60,977 nt of DNA from Akkermansia sp. (lineage in GTDB: Bacteria; Verrucomicrobiota; Verrucomicrobiia; Verrucomicrobiales; Akkermansiaceae), in the NCBI RefSeq assembly GCF_020860705.1, contig NZ_JAJBTT010000015.1:1-60977 (forward strand), in the 5' to 3' direction. Below, one piece after another: positions 9,104 to 18,720 of this stretch (the first letter of the stretch is position 1; each line of letters starts with the position of its first letter). A program made the position numbers and the translations under genes. Below the pieces are notes generated by a model, which was given only the letters and a program-made list of their open reading frames with translations, was not told where the DNA came from and made no database searches.

Positions 9104-10009
9104 ATGAACATGTTTATTTTTAAATTCTTGTTAAGGTTTTTAGCTTCTGCCGGAACGGCATGGAAATGGAGCGGGAAAACGGTTGCCGCCGTCTGGATGC
9201 TGGTCCTGGCGGCATGGGCCGATTCAGGGCCGCTGGAATTGCCGGATGACGTGCCGTACGACGGCGTGACCTGGCTCTGCGCCCATAATGCCATGAGCAA
9301 CAGCCGGGACGGTTGGTGGTGCCCCAATCAGAATTGGAATATTCCGGAACAGTTGGAGGCAGGCGTTCACGCCCAGATGTGGGACGTTTGGAAGGTGGAC
9401 GGGGAGTTGAAGCTCAGGCACGGGAATGGGAAGTTGTTTTTCCCGGGTTCCATCTCCTTGAAGGACGCTCTGGGACATGTACGCGTTTATTTGGAAGGGC
9501 ATCCCCGTGCCGTGGTGACTCTGATCCTGGAATCCTATGTGGATAATAAGGAAGTGAGGAGAGCATTTGAAAAGGCGGGGATGGCGAAGTATTGCGCCCC
9601 TGCTCCTGTACAACAGAAATGGCCCACTCTGGGAGAAATGCGGAAGACCGGGCGCCGCCTGGTTGTGATGACGGACAGGCCTGACGGAGAAGAAAACTGG
9701 CCCATGCCCGTCTGGAAATACTGCGTGGAGACTCCATGGAAGGCCGCTGCCGCAGACCGGATGGCCAATACGCTGAACAGGGGGCTTTCCGATAATGGGC
9801 TGCTGATAGTCAATCATTTTGTTTCCACGCTTGTTCCCATGATTCAAAATGCGGAAAAGACGAATGCGTTAAAAGTCCTGCTTGGCCGCTCGGAGGTGTT
9901 GCGGCGTCTTTATGCGCGGCGCGTGAATTTCTGGGTTCTGGATTTTGTGGATACGGGGGAAGCCATGGAGTTTATCCGCCAACAAAACGCTCTGGGAACT
10001 CTGCCTTGA
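9104..10009 (+). CDS. Secreted PI-PLC X-domain-like phosphodiesterase
   Basis: The 301-aa protein has an N-terminal hydrophobic segment (about residues 26-40) that looks like a signal peptide or anchor, then a phosphatidylinositol-specific phospholipase C X-domain. Visible motifs are LCAHNAMSNS, with candidate catalytic H61, and LKLRHGNGKLFFPG, with candidate second His H106. They are followed by a helix-strand pattern (SLKDALGHVRVYLEGHP, then VVTLILES) matching bacterial PI-PLC. The family cleaves phosphoinositide or GPI-like phosphodiesters, but the substrate here is unknown. The enzyme is probably periplasmic or extracellular. It stands alone, with no obvious operon partner. Confidence 0.78.
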   Translation: MNMFIFKFLLRFLASAGTAWKWSGKTVAAVWMLVLAAWADSGPLELPDDVPYDGVTWLCAHNAMSNSRDGWWCPNQNWNIPEQLEAGVHAQMWDVWKVDGELKLRHGNGKLFFPGSISLKDALGHVRVYLEGHPRAVVTLILESYVDNKEVRRAFEKAGMAKYCAPAPVQQKWPTLGEMRKTGRRLVVMTDRPDGEENWPMPVWKYCVETPWKAAAADRMANTLNRGLSDNGLLIVNHFVSTLVPMIQNAEKTNALKVLLGRSEVLRRLYARRVNFWVLDFVDTGEAMEFIRQQNALGTLP

Positions 10010-10042
10010 AAAGGGGCTGGCTTGTGGCCCGGAAGGTGATAT

Positions 10043-10933
10043 TTAAGAAAAGCCATCCCGGACGGCGCGTTCTATTTCATGAAACAGCAGGAAATGATCC
10101 TTCAAATGGTACAGCCATGATTTGACGTCGGCCAGTTCATGGGCTTCCAGCATGACCACGGGGGAGATGAACGGGTCCTTTTTAACGGCAACTTCAATGA
10201 GTCCGATGATTTCATTCTTTTTGCTCAGAACGGGAATGGCGAGATATTGCATGTATTTTTCCTCCGGAGGCTGGTTGCGCTTCCGGAAGAAGCGGCGGCC
10301 GACTTCCGCAGGGCTGGAGAGAACCAGGGGACTGAGGTGGCGTTCTGCGAACAATTGTTCGTCCAGCAAGGCCGGGGTTCCGGTCACAAGCCGGGGCGGT
10401 TGGGCCAGCAGGGAGGGAGTGTCGTTATTATGTTCTCCCTGCGCATAGCCTGCTACACGGAGAAAGGTTTGACCCTCCTTCCGCTCCGCCTGGATGTAGA
10501 GCACTTCAAAAATGAGGGAATTTTTATATTCCGCCAGTGCCGAGGCAATCGTGGAGCACAGGAACAGGCAGGCGCCATTGAAGCTCTCCTCCATTTCCCG
10601 GGAATCGTTTGTCTTTTTCTCCCGGCAGTCTCCGCCGTTCAGTTTATTGGCGAAGTTTTCGTATTCTCCGCTCAAGGAAGCGTATGTTTTTTTATAAAGG
10701 GCCGCACTCCGATTTTTCAGGCAGCAGGCATGGTCTTTTTCTTCCCTGCTCCTGTTGATCAGCCTCTGGCATTCCACATGCCACACAATGAAAGCGGCGC
10801 CCAGAATAACCAGCAGGACGATTTTTCCCGTATTGGCGCCTTCCGTGGGAGTTCCTCCGATGATGGAGATAACAACAACCAGAATAGGCTGGAACAGGTT
10901 TGCTTTCTCGATGAAGGAGTTCTCTTTGGACAT
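10043..10933 (-). CDS. Membrane-anchored protein with GAF-like C-terminal domain
   Basis: The 296-aa product has two hydrophobic segments near residues 13-27 and 36-52, a charged middle region, and a C-terminal region that looks like a GAF sensor fold (MQYLAIPVLSKKNEIIGLIEV, with the strand-turn-strand pattern typical of GAF domains). No kinase, GGDEF or DNA-binding output domain follows. It may be a membrane sensor or scaffold. The family assignment is tentative and rests on pattern only. It converges with the PI-PLC gene and is followed upstream by an AT-rich gene-free stretch. Confidence 0.6.
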   Translation of the reverse strand: MSKENSFIEKANLFQPILVVVISIIGGTPTEGANTGKIVLLVILGAAFIVWHVECQRLINRSREEKDHACCLKNRSAALYKKTYASLSGEYENFANKLNGGDCREKKTNDSREMEESFNGACLFLCSTIASALAEYKNSLIFEVLYIQAERKEGQTFLRVAGYAQGEHNNDTPSLLAQPPRLVTGTPALLDEQLFAERHLSPLVLSSPAEVGRRFFRKRNQPPEEKYMQYLAIPVLSKKNEIIGLIEVAVKKDPFISPVVMLEAHELADVKSWLYHLKDHFLLFHEIERAVRDGFS

Positions 10934-11586
10934 GGAAAAGATGCTTGAGAAAGATTGATTGGAAAGAAGGTGGTGCTGTATAAGTCTTGTTAAAGGTGTG
11001 TTATAGGTTGATTATCAAAAATATTCCATATTTAAAATTGAGGTGATGTGGCGTAATGGTTGGGAAGTTAAAATGTTTTTTTCTTATGTAAGTTTAAATT
11101 AAGTTTATTTACAATCAATGAGTTTTTTGCCAATTTAGAAATATTCTAATACGATATTTCTTTGAATGATAAGGCTTCTCTCATTCCAATAATTGTTAGG
11201 AAAAATGAAGGATTTTCCGTTTGGGAAATGGAGCGTTGAACCGCGGTGGTTTGCCGTGTTTCATTTCCGCTCAGGGAGTGTTTTTACCTGCCGGGTAAAA
11301 AGTAGGGAAGTTGGGGCCGTTTTGCGGACGGAAGACCGGATTTTTTACGGAATTTCCTGTGGATATTCCGCTTGAACATAGGAATCATGAATGATTTCCC
11401 CGGGGATCAGGAAAAGAAGGAGCGGCAGTAAACGGAGGGGCATATTTTTCCCCTTCTTTTCTCCGGAGATTATTTTCCGTTCGCAGATTTGGTATTTACC
11501 GTTCCGGAAGGTCAAGGGCTGCTCTGGAGCAGGGAAACGCCATGGCGGTGGCTACGCGAGCATGCCCTGCTTTTTTGCAGGCCGTA
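10934..11586. other. Gene-free AT-rich interval
   Basis: About 650 bases separate the start of the GAF-like gene from the stop of the first sulfatase. The part from 10950 to 11200 is much more AT-rich than its surroundings and probably contains the promoter of the GAF-like gene. The only open frames are short and lack signal peptides, family motifs or convincing starts. I see no structured RNA. Confidence 0.5.
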
Positions 11587-13158
11587 TTATTCGGCATGGT
11601 TTTCCGCCGCCCACTTTTTATACTGTGCAGACAGCTGTTCGATAAGCGGCTGGTGCCTGGACGCCAGATTTTTTTGTTCCGTCCTGTCCCTGATGTCGTA
11701 CACTTGCCAGGGCCCGCGGTTGGGCGCCACCAGCTTGAATTGTTGGGTCAGGGCGGCCCTGTTTCTCTGGTGTTCCCAAAAGATGGTGCGGGGCGGGCAT
11801 GTGTTTGGAATATAGTCCCACACGTTGGCCGGAGGAAGCTTTCCGGGATTGGCCCAGTAGGCGTTGAGCGGTTTGCCGTCCATATGGACAGGAACCGGGA
11901 GCGCGGCCCACGTGAGGCAGGTGGGAGCGATGTCCTGAAGCAGGAACGGGGAGTGGTAACGCGTACCGGGCCGGATTTTGGAAGGGTAGCGTATGATGAA
12001 CGGGGCGGACAGCCCTCCGTCAAAGGTTTCTATTTTATACTGGCGGTAGGGGGTATTGGACACGGCCGCCCACATGGGGCCGTAACCGTCCCGGCAGCCT
12101 ACTTCCCCCAGCGGACCGATGGGAAGAACAGTTTTCTTATTCCTGTTGTTCTGGGGCATTTCCGCCGTTGCCCCGTTGTCTGACAGGAACATGACGATCG
12201 TGTTGCCGCTGAGGCGGTGGCGGTCCAGGGATGCGAGAATGCGGTCTATGCCCCGGTCCATGATGGAGATTTGCGCGGCATAGATGGCCATGCATCTGGC
12301 GACGTAGTCCTTGCGCTCTGCGGTAGATTTTTCATACCCGGCAGCGTTGAATTTGTTGCCCATGCCCAGTTTGGCCGTGGGGGGGACGATACCCAGCTTT
12401 TTCTGCTTTTCCAGTCTGTTGACGGCGATGGCGTAGGGGGATTTTCCTCGATATGCCGGCAGCATTTTTTCTATTTCCTCCCGGGGGGCCTGGAGAGGGG
12501 TATGCGGCGCCGTGTAAGCCACGTAGAGGAAGAAGGGCTTTTTGCTTTTGGCCGCATCTTCAATGTAGGACAGAGCCGTTTTGGTGATGTCTTCCGTCAT
12601 GTAGAAATCATCCGGCAGGTCGTCTGGCTGGAGCAGTTTGCCGTCTTCTCCAAAGGGGCGGTCCGGCATGGGCTTGTAATAGTCCGCCGCGCCGCCCAGG
12701 AGGCCGCGGTAACGGTCGAAGCCGCGGTTCCACGGGTAGGTGCCCGGAACTTTTCCCAGGTGCCATTTCCCGGAAAGGTAGGTCCGGTATCCCGCTTTTT
12801 TCAGGAGTTCCGGCAGGGTGGGGATATCCGGATTCAGGCGGCCGCGGTAACCGGGCCGGCCGTTGTCGTCATCCAGCAGTCCTACATCCACCTTATGGGG
12901 TTCGCAGCCAGTCATGATGGAGGCGCGGGAAGGGGAGCAGCGGGAGGCCGTATAACACCGTGTGGCCATCATGCCCTGCCTGGCAAGGGAGTCAAGGGTG
13001 GGAGTGGGTATTTCAGAACCGTAGCAGCCCAGGTCCGACCAGCCCATGTCGTCAGCCAGAATGAGGACGATGTTAGGTTTGTCCGCCAGGGAGGGGGCAA
13101 GGGAAAACAGCCAGAGGATGATGAAGGCCAGCAGGGAGGGAGATGGAGCGGGGTGCAT
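11587..13158 (-). CDS. Secreted sulfatase (S1 family, Cys-type)
   Basis: The 523-aa sulfatase begins with a signal peptide (hydrophobic LLAFIILWLFSLA, cleavage near ADK). The metal-binding segment PNIVLILADDMGWSDLG follows, then the formylglycine site C74-S-P-S-R78 in CSPSRASIMTG. Other sulfatase landmarks are SGKWHLGKVPG, FFLYVAYTAPHTPL and MFLSDNGATAE. The active-site Cys must be oxidised by a sulfatase-maturating enzyme not encoded here. It probably removes sulfate esters from host glycans. It is transcribed alone, downstream of the membrane protein gene on the same strand. Confidence 0.94.
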   Translation of the reverse strand: MHPAPSPSLLAFIILWLFSLAPSLADKPNIVLILADDMGWSDLGCYGSEIPTPTLDSLARQGMMATRCYTASRCSPSRASIMTGCEPHKVDVGLLDDDNGRPGYRGRLNPDIPTLPELLKKAGYRTYLSGKWHLGKVPGTYPWNRGFDRYRGLLGGAADYYKPMPDRPFGEDGKLLQPDDLPDDFYMTEDITKTALSYIEDAAKSKKPFFLYVAYTAPHTPLQAPREEIEKMLPAYRGKSPYAIAVNRLEKQKKLGIVPPTAKLGMGNKFNAAGYEKSTAERKDYVARCMAIYAAQISIMDRGIDRILASLDRHRLSGNTIVMFLSDNGATAEMPQNNRNKKTVLPIGPLGEVGCRDGYGPMWAAVSNTPYRQYKIETFDGGLSAPFIIRYPSKIRPGTRYHSPFLLQDIAPTCLTWAALPVPVHMDGKPLNAYWANPGKLPPANVWDYIPNTCPPRTIFWEHQRNRAALTQQFKLVAPNRGPWQVYDIRDRTEQKNLASRHQPLIEQLSAQYKKWAAENHAE

Positions 13159-13339
13159 CAGAGGAACGGCGGTTGTAATAATATAAACGGAAAGGCGGCC
13201 GGTTCTTGCAGGGAAAGATGGAAAAGGGGAATGCCTCTTTTATTGGCCGTACGTGCGGTTTTAACAGAGCTCTGGAGAGAAGGGGCCGGGCGCCGGGTCA
13301 GGGATGGATGTGATGCAGTGCGCCGGGGGAATGTGTCCG

Positions 13340-13951
13340 CTACCACCACAGGATGGCGCAGAGCAGAATGGCGGCTCCGTAGGCCATGCCGCCCAGGCAC
13401 AGAGGCGTCCATAAGGCTGGTTTGGAGCAGATTTTGTTGACCATGTCACGGTACAGGTACGGCTTGCCGATCCACAGGAGGGAAAGGAAGATGACGATGT
13501 AGCACCAGATGGGGATGAGCAGCCTGGTGACCGGGTCCTGAAGGAAGGCCGCACTGAGAAGGGGTGCCGCCACCATCAGGCCGAAGATACCGAGCGCACG
13601 CGGAAAGAGAAGGTTTTTCACCTGGGTGACCATCAGCACCAGGAAGACGGGACAGGCGAGCTGAAGCAACCACCGGATGCCTTCAAATTCCGCCAGTCCC
13701 ACCCGGAAGTAACTCAGGACGCCCAGCCCTTCCGGAGCTACCAGCAGGAAGAACCAGAACAGGCCGACGGCCAGCAGCACCTGGGCCAGCAGGTGGTTGC
13801 GCGGGGAGGCCAGTAAAAAGGCCTGCACCTGCTGCCTTTTTACCAGCGCATACAGGTGGGCCAGCAGCAGAACGGCGCCCAGGACATAACCCGCTACATG
13901 CAGCGGGATCATTCCATCATACGGATGCAGAAAAGGAGCGTGCTGGTTCAT
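13340..13951 (-). CDS. Polytopic inner-membrane protein of unknown function
   Basis: The 203-aa protein has about five or six hydrophobic segments (roughly residues 15-37, 52-72, 90-110, 115-135, 145-162 and 180-202). Loops include conserved-looking KNLLFPRALG and GKPYLYRDMV. No transporter or enzyme signature is recognised. It lies 181 bases upstream of the sulfatase on the same strand, which does not by itself imply a shared role. Confidence 0.7.
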   Translation of the reverse strand: MNQHAPFLHPYDGMIPLHVAGYVLGAVLLLAHLYALVKRQQVQAFLLASPRNHLLAQVLLAVGLFWFFLLVAPEGLGVLSYFRVGLAEFEGIRWLLQLACPVFLVLMVTQVKNLLFPRALGIFGLMVAAPLLSAAFLQDPVTRLLIPIWCYIVIFLSLLWIGKPYLYRDMVNKICSKPALWTPLCLGGMAYGAAILLCAILWW

Positions 13952-14078
13952 CTGAACGCTAACCTTAATGATTATCCCGGGTTCGTAAAGGCGAATCAGC
14001 GGAAGAGGGAAGAAAATTCCACCGGTTCCCCGGCATCAGACCGGGGGAATTTCCTTCAGGGGACAAAGAAACGCGGGG

Positions 14079-14762
14079 TCAGGAGTCCTTGGTGACTTTT
14101 TCAAAGGTGGGGTCTTCAACAGGGCTGATTTTTCCGTCAGCATAAAGCACCATGATGCCCCCCTGGTGGCGTTCCAGAGCCGGAACCACGATTTCCTGGA
14201 AGTCCTGTTCCGTGACCACGCTGCGGCCGTCAATCGGAATGCCGTCACTGATCCACGGCTTGTTTCTGAGAGCCTGCCCGCGCGCTACGTTCATGGGACG
14301 GCCCTTCCTGTTGTCCAGCCAGCTGGTGTAGGAAATGGTGTCCGGACTGGCGGGAAGGTTGGAATCTTCCGCCGCAAGGATTTCCGGGCGGTTGTCATTC
14401 TTGCAGCGGAAGGTGTCCGGCAGCAGGTTGGGCTCCTTGGCGTTCCGGGCGAGCAGGTCAGGCTGTTCGGCATTCACGATGGGAGCCAGGGCGTCCCACC
14501 AGTTCCGGCATTCCCTGGCGCTCAGGAGGCTGTCCTTCATGCCGCTGGAGGGCAGTTTTCCGCCATTCTGGCCTGAGAATTCCTTGCCCCAGTCACTGAT
14601 GCGGCGCAGGTTGTCCGTGCACCGCGTTCTGGCCGCGGTTTCCGTGGCATGGGAGTAAATACTGTAGGAGACGCCTGCCAGCAGGGCAATGATGGCGATG
14701 ACTACGAGAACTTCGATAAGCGTGAAACCTTTGCTGCGTGAGGTGAGTAAGCGGGTTTTCAT
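14079..14762 (-). CDS. Prepilin-type (PulG-like) secreted protein
   Basis: The N-terminus carries a type IV prepilin/pseudopilin signal: a short basic leader, then KGFTLIEVLVVIAIIALLAG, cut between G and F and methylated on F, with the +5 Glu present. The rest matches the DUF1559/H-X9-DG style of Verrucomicrobia and Planctomycetes pseudopilins, including the late HQGGIMVLYADGKISP segment. Such proteins are abundant in these phyla and usually have no nearby secretion operon, as here. Length is 227 aa. The specific function is unknown. Confidence 0.85.
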   Translation of the reverse strand: MKTRLLTSRSKGFTLIEVLVVIAIIALLAGVSYSIYSHATETAARTRCTDNLRRISDWGKEFSGQNGGKLPSSGMKDSLLSARECRNWWDALAPIVNAEQPDLLARNAKEPNLLPDTFRCKNDNRPEILAAEDSNLPASPDTISYTSWLDNRKGRPMNVARGQALRNKPWISDGIPIDGRSVVTEQDFQEIVVPALERHQGGIMVLYADGKISPVEDPTFEKVTKDS

Positions 14763-14853
14763 GATTTCTCTCCATTATGCATGATTGCCGCCGCTTGAAA
14801 AGGCAGAAACTCCGTGAGGGAATGAAAAGCGTTTTTCCTGAAAGAAGGAAATG

Positions 14854-14884
14854 AAAAAGGCCGGTCCCGCAGGGGAACCGGCCT
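14854..14884 (-). terminator. Intrinsic terminator of tpiA
   Basis: AGGCCGGT and ACCGGCCT pair, and on the minus strand the stem is followed by a T run (AAAAA at 14854-14858 on the plus strand). Confidence 0.85.
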
Positions 14885-14911
14885 GGAAAAAAGGAAAGTG
14901 GCTTGTACCGT

Positions 14912-15676
14912 TTACTTGGCGGCTGTCACCAGCGCGGCGAAGGATTCCGGCTTCAGGGACGCTCCGCCCACCAGGGCTCCGTCAATGTCCGGCTGGGCCA
15001 TGAGTTCCACGACGTTTTCCGGCTTTACGGAGCCTCCGTACTGGATGCGCACCTTGGCAGCGGTTTCCGCGCCGAAGACGTCGGCAACGACCTTGCGGAT
15101 GAAGGCGTGGGCTTCCTGGGCTTCCTTGGAGGTGGCGGTCAGGCCGGTGCCGATGGCCCACACGGGTTCATAGGCAATGACCAGGTTGGCCACTTCTTCC
15201 GGGGTAAGATCCTTGAGGCCACCCTTGAGCTGGATTTCCAGAACGGGTTCCAGAATGCCGCCCAGGCGTTCGTCCTTGGTTTCACCGATGCAGAAAATCG
15301 GGGTGATGCCGGCGGCGATGGCCTTCTTGATTTTGGAGTTGATGATGGCGTCCGTTTCGCCAAAGTACTGGCGGCGTTCGCTGTGGCCGAGCACGACGTA
15401 CTTGAGGCCCAGTTCATTCAGCATGCTGGTGGAGATTTCACCGGTATAGGCCCCGTTGTCATACTGGGAAACGTTTTGGGCGCCTACGGCGGCGCAGGAG
15501 CAGCCTCCCAGGGCGTTCAGCACGGAGGGGATGGTGGTGAAGGGAGGGATGATGACCGTGTCGCATGCGACGTCTTTTCCCTTGACGAGGTTTTTGAAGC
15601 TTTCGATGAATTGGGCTCCTTCAGCGGGGCCGATGTTCATCTTCCAGTTGGCGGCAATGATGGGTTTGCGGGACAT
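14912..15676 (-). CDS. tpiA: Triosephosphate isomerase
   Basis: TIM interconverts dihydroxyacetone phosphate and glyceraldehyde 3-phosphate in glycolysis. All catalytic positions are visible: K12 in AANWKMN, H98 in VVLGHSERR, and E170 in IAYEPVWAIGTG. The flexible loop and phosphate-binding GGSVKPEN and GALVGGASL are also present. Length is 254 aa, as usual. The gene has its own terminator and stands apart from rsmB by 52 bases on the same strand. Confidence 0.98.
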   Translation of the reverse strand: MSRKPIIAANWKMNIGPAEGAQFIESFKNLVKGKDVACDTVIIPPFTTIPSVLNALGGCSCAAVGAQNVSQYDNGAYTGEISTSMLNELGLKYVVLGHSERRQYFGETDAIINSKIKKAIAAGITPIFCIGETKDERLGGILEPVLEIQLKGGLKDLTPEEVANLVIAYEPVWAIGTGLTATSKEAQEAHAFIRKVVADVFGAETAAKVRIQYGGSVKPENVVELMAQPDIDGALVGGASLKPESFAALVTAAK

Positions 15677-15728
15677 AGTGGAATGAGATTAATCAGGAGC
15701 ACGCATTGTTGCCAAATTGGGGCCGAGG

Positions 15729-16967
15729 TCAAGCACAGATCAAAAGGGCCGCATAGGCGCCGTCTGATTTTTCCTCATGGGGAAGGATGAGTTTTTCCTC
15801 TTTCAGGGTCCATTCCGGGTGGTTCTGCAAAAATTCCCTGACCAGTAGGCCGTCTTCCTCCGCCTCAATGGAACAGGTGGAATAAACCAGTCTGCCGCCC
15901 GGCTTGACGGCCCGGGAGGCGTTTTCCAGAATGGTCTTCTGGAGGGTTGCCAGTCGGCGGATTTCCTCCGGGGTCAGGCGCCAGCGCACGTCCACGCGGC
16001 GCTGGATGACGCCGGTGTTGGAACAGGGAACGTCCAGAAGCACCGCGTCAAAGTGGCGTTCCCATTCCGGAGGGCAGGGGAGGGACCAGTCCGCCTGGGC
16101 CGTCTTCACGGAAGTGGAGCCCTGCCTGTCCAGATTTTCCTTCAGGGTGGGCAACCGATGTTCGTGAAGATCCGTGGCCGTCAAGTGCGCCTTGCCTCCG
16201 GTGGCGGCAATGATGGCGGCGGATTTGCCGCCGGGAGCGGCGCAGGCGTCCAGGATTTCCTCTCCGGCCCGGGGGGCCAGCAGGTCAATGGCGTAACGGG
16301 TGGAGGGGTCTGCCACATAAAGGGCTCCCGATTTGATTTCTTCCAACGGCAGGGGGCCTTCCAGGGAGAACCAGCCGGGGGCGCGGTCCAGCGGTGCCAG
16401 GCAGGCTGGAATGCCGTTCATGGGGATCAGGGGATTGCCGCGCACATACAGGCGCGGCGTAGTATTGTTCCAGTGAAGCAGGGCGCGGGTTGTTTGCGGG
16501 CCCAGTTGCCGGGTCCACCGTTTTACCAGCCAGGCCGGGGTGGAATAAAGAATGGGGAGAGGCAGTCTTTCCCGTTCGTCCAGAATGGATTTTTCCCGGC
16601 GCAACGCATTGCGCAGGATGGCGTTGACAAGCCCTCTCAGGCGGGTGGGAGCCAGATTGACGGTTTCATACACGGCGGCGTGGTCCGCCATGCCGAGCAG
16701 AAAAAGCTGGCACAGCCCCAGCTGGATGATGAGGCGCATTTGCATGTCCAGCCGGCCTTTCCGGAGGGAGTCGATCACGTGGTCCAGCCAGGTCTGGTTG
16801 CGCAGCACGCCGAAGACCAGGGCCTGCACCAGATGCCTGTCTGCCTGGGAAAGCGCTGCCTGGGAACATTCCCGGTCCACAAGAGTTTCTGCAAAGGAAC
16901 GGCCTTCATGCCAGCGCATCAGGCAAGTCAGGGCTGTCTGACGGGAGGATGAGAGATTGTTGGTCAC
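15729..16967 (-). CDS. rsmB: 16S rRNA (cytosine-967-C5)-methyltransferase RsmB-like
   Basis: The 412-aa protein has an N-terminal NusB-like RNA-binding domain (residues about 1-135, with VFGVLRNQTWLDHVI and LVNAILRN) fused to a SAM-dependent RNA m5C methyltransferase. Motifs include DACAAPGGKSAA for SAM binding, LLDVPCSNTG with the motif IV Cys, and the nucleophile Cys in VYSTCSIEAEE. RsmB modifies C967 of 16S rRNA. It lies just upstream of tpiA on the same strand. Confidence 0.94.
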   Translation of the reverse strand: MTNNLSSSRQTALTCLMRWHEGRSFAETLVDRECSQAALSQADRHLVQALVFGVLRNQTWLDHVIDSLRKGRLDMQMRLIIQLGLCQLFLLGMADHAAVYETVNLAPTRLRGLVNAILRNALRREKSILDERERLPLPILYSTPAWLVKRWTRQLGPQTTRALLHWNNTTPRLYVRGNPLIPMNGIPACLAPLDRAPGWFSLEGPLPLEEIKSGALYVADPSTRYAIDLLAPRAGEEILDACAAPGGKSAAIIAATGGKAHLTATDLHEHRLPTLKENLDRQGSTSVKTAQADWSLPCPPEWERHFDAVLLDVPCSNTGVIQRRVDVRWRLTPEEIRRLATLQKTILENASRAVKPGGRLVYSTCSIEAEEDGLLVREFLQNHPEWTLKEEKLILPHEEKSDGAYAALLICA

Positions 16968-17054
16968 CGGGGGACTCTACATGCGGAACGTTCAAGTTTC
17001 AACCTGCAAAAGCATGGGGCGGAAAAAGAGGAAGCGCGGGAGCGTTTTCGGTCT

Positions 17055-18620
17055 TTACTTGTCCTTTCTCGGGCTTCCCACTTCCTTGTTGTAAATGGAC
17101 TGAAGCCTTTCCAGCTGGTCTTTCTTTGTCTCCGCCAGATTGTGCCTTTCTTCCGGATCCTTGCTGATCTGGAAGAGGAGCCATTTACCCTGCTTGTGCG
17201 TAAGTTTCCAGCCGTCTCCCGTGATGACGGTATGGTCCACCACTACATAATCCCGCTGCTTGGAAGGTTTGCCGAACAGCATGTTTTTATAGGAGACGGA
17301 ATCTTTTCCTTCCGGCATGCGTACCCCTGCCAGATCGGCGAAGGTAGCCATGTGGTCGTAGTTGGCTATCAGGCTGTGGCAGACTTTTCCATGCGGCAGG
17401 GTGCCGGGCCAGGAGACGATGAGGGGAACGCGGATGCCCCCTTCATGGTTGGTCCATTTCAATCCGGCCATGTTGACCATGGCATTCTTCAGGCCGATGC
17501 GCCCGCGGTTCCCGCGGAAAACGTCCAGCAGTTCCTTCGTATCGTCCAGAACGCCGCCGTGGTAGTTAAGTCCGCGGCCGCGGCCCTTGTCCGTGCGGTA
17601 GTAGATTTCATGCCCGTTGTCGGAACCGAAGATGATGATGGTGCGCTTGTCCAGCCCCAGCTTGTGCACCTGGGCTACGATAGCGCCTACCTGCTTGTCC
17701 AGTTTGTCCACCATGGAGGCGTATTCCTCCGCCGCCTGGGCGCATTCCTTGTTGCCGCCCGTGGCGTTGGCGTAGGCTTTGTGGATGGCGGAATTGTTGG
17801 CATACGTATTTTCCGTGGGGGGAATATCCACGGGGCCGTGGGGCAGGTTGGTGGAAAAGAAGATGAACATGGGCTTGTTCCGGTTTTCCTCCATGAACTT
17901 GAGGGTTTCCGCCAGCATCACGTCCGGCGCATAAGTTACTTTACCGTCCCGGTTCCCTCTCCGTTTTTCCGTGGCTCCCGGGCTGTAATTTTCCGGGGTT
18001 TTTCCCCCATCGGCATGCGTATTGCCCTCCAGGGGAAGGCGTTCGCCGTCTTTCCAGAGGAAGGAGGGGTAATAACCGTGGGCCCGCTGGTGGTCCATGT
18101 ACCCCACATAATGGTCCCAGCCGTGTCTTTTCAGTTCTCCGTGCCAGGTGGTGAATCCCCAGTCCAGCTTGCCGAACTGGCCTGTGACGTACCCGGCCTT
18201 TTTCAGCAGTTCCGGCAGGAAGACTTCGCCTTCGGAAGGCTTGACTCCGGCTGCCTTGGTTGCTTTCTCTTCAAATTCTTCATTGGACCAGCCTTTTTGT
18301 TCCGCCGTGATGACCAGGGCGCCGGGGGTCTGGGTGTAGGAACGGGAGTGGCTGTCATGAACGCCCATGAGCAGGGAAGCGCGCGCCGGGCAGCAGTATT
18401 GGCTGCTGTAGCACCGGGTGAACATGATGCCCTGGTTGGCCAGACGGTCAATATTGGGCGTTTTCACGATTTCCTGTCCGTAGCAGCCCATCATGCCCAT
18501 GCCCATGTCATCCGCGTAAATGAAGATGATGTTGGGTTTGGAAGTGGCAGCGGCCGCTAAAACCGGGCAGAGCGCCAGCATGGAAGCAGCCGTCAGAAAT
18601 ACGCGTGAAACAAATTTCAT
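17055..18620 (-). CDS. Secreted sulfatase (Cys-type)
   Basis: A signal peptide (MKFVSRVFLTAASMLALCPV) precedes the sulfatase segment PNIIFIYADDMGMGMMGCYG. The formylglycine motif is C76-C-P-A-R80 within CCPARASLLMG. Other landmarks are FGSDNGHE and VPLIVSWPGTLPHGKVCHSL. ATG 18620 is preferred to the TTG at 18629. The protein is 521 aa. It is predicted to be periplasmic or extracellular and to act on a sulfated glycan. It needs the same maturation system as the other two sulfatases here but is only moderately similar in its C-terminal half, so substrates may differ. Confidence 0.94.
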   Translation of the reverse strand: MKFVSRVFLTAASMLALCPVLAAAATSKPNIIFIYADDMGMGMMGCYGQEIVKTPNIDRLANQGIMFTRCYSSQYCCPARASLLMGVHDSHSRSYTQTPGALVITAEQKGWSNEEFEEKATKAAGVKPSEGEVFLPELLKKAGYVTGQFGKLDWGFTTWHGELKRHGWDHYVGYMDHQRAHGYYPSFLWKDGERLPLEGNTHADGGKTPENYSPGATEKRRGNRDGKVTYAPDVMLAETLKFMEENRNKPMFIFFSTNLPHGPVDIPPTENTYANNSAIHKAYANATGGNKECAQAAEEYASMVDKLDKQVGAIVAQVHKLGLDKRTIIIFGSDNGHEIYYRTDKGRGRGLNYHGGVLDDTKELLDVFRGNRGRIGLKNAMVNMAGLKWTNHEGGIRVPLIVSWPGTLPHGKVCHSLIANYDHMATFADLAGVRMPEGKDSVSYKNMLFGKPSKQRDYVVVDHTVITGDGWKLTHKQGKWLLFQISKDPEERHNLAETKKDQLERLQSIYNKEVGSPRKDK

Positions 18621-18656
18621 AACAAGCAATACGTAAGGGAGGAAAAGATTATTACA

Positions 18657-18692
18657 AGAAAAAACCGTCCGGAATATATCTTCCGGACGGTT
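18657..18692 (-). terminator. Intrinsic terminator of argG
   Basis: A perfect 12-bp stem, AACCGTCCGGAA (18663-18674) with TTCCGGACGGTT (18681-18692), has a six-base loop and a T-rich tail on the minus strand. Confidence 0.9.
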
Positions 18693-18720
18693 GATTGAAA
18701 ACGATGCCGTCGTTGGAGCC

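Noticed and set aside
11193..11375. 60-codon plus-strand frame in the AT-rich gap
   Set aside because: No ribosome binding site, motif, or signal peptide; likely chance.
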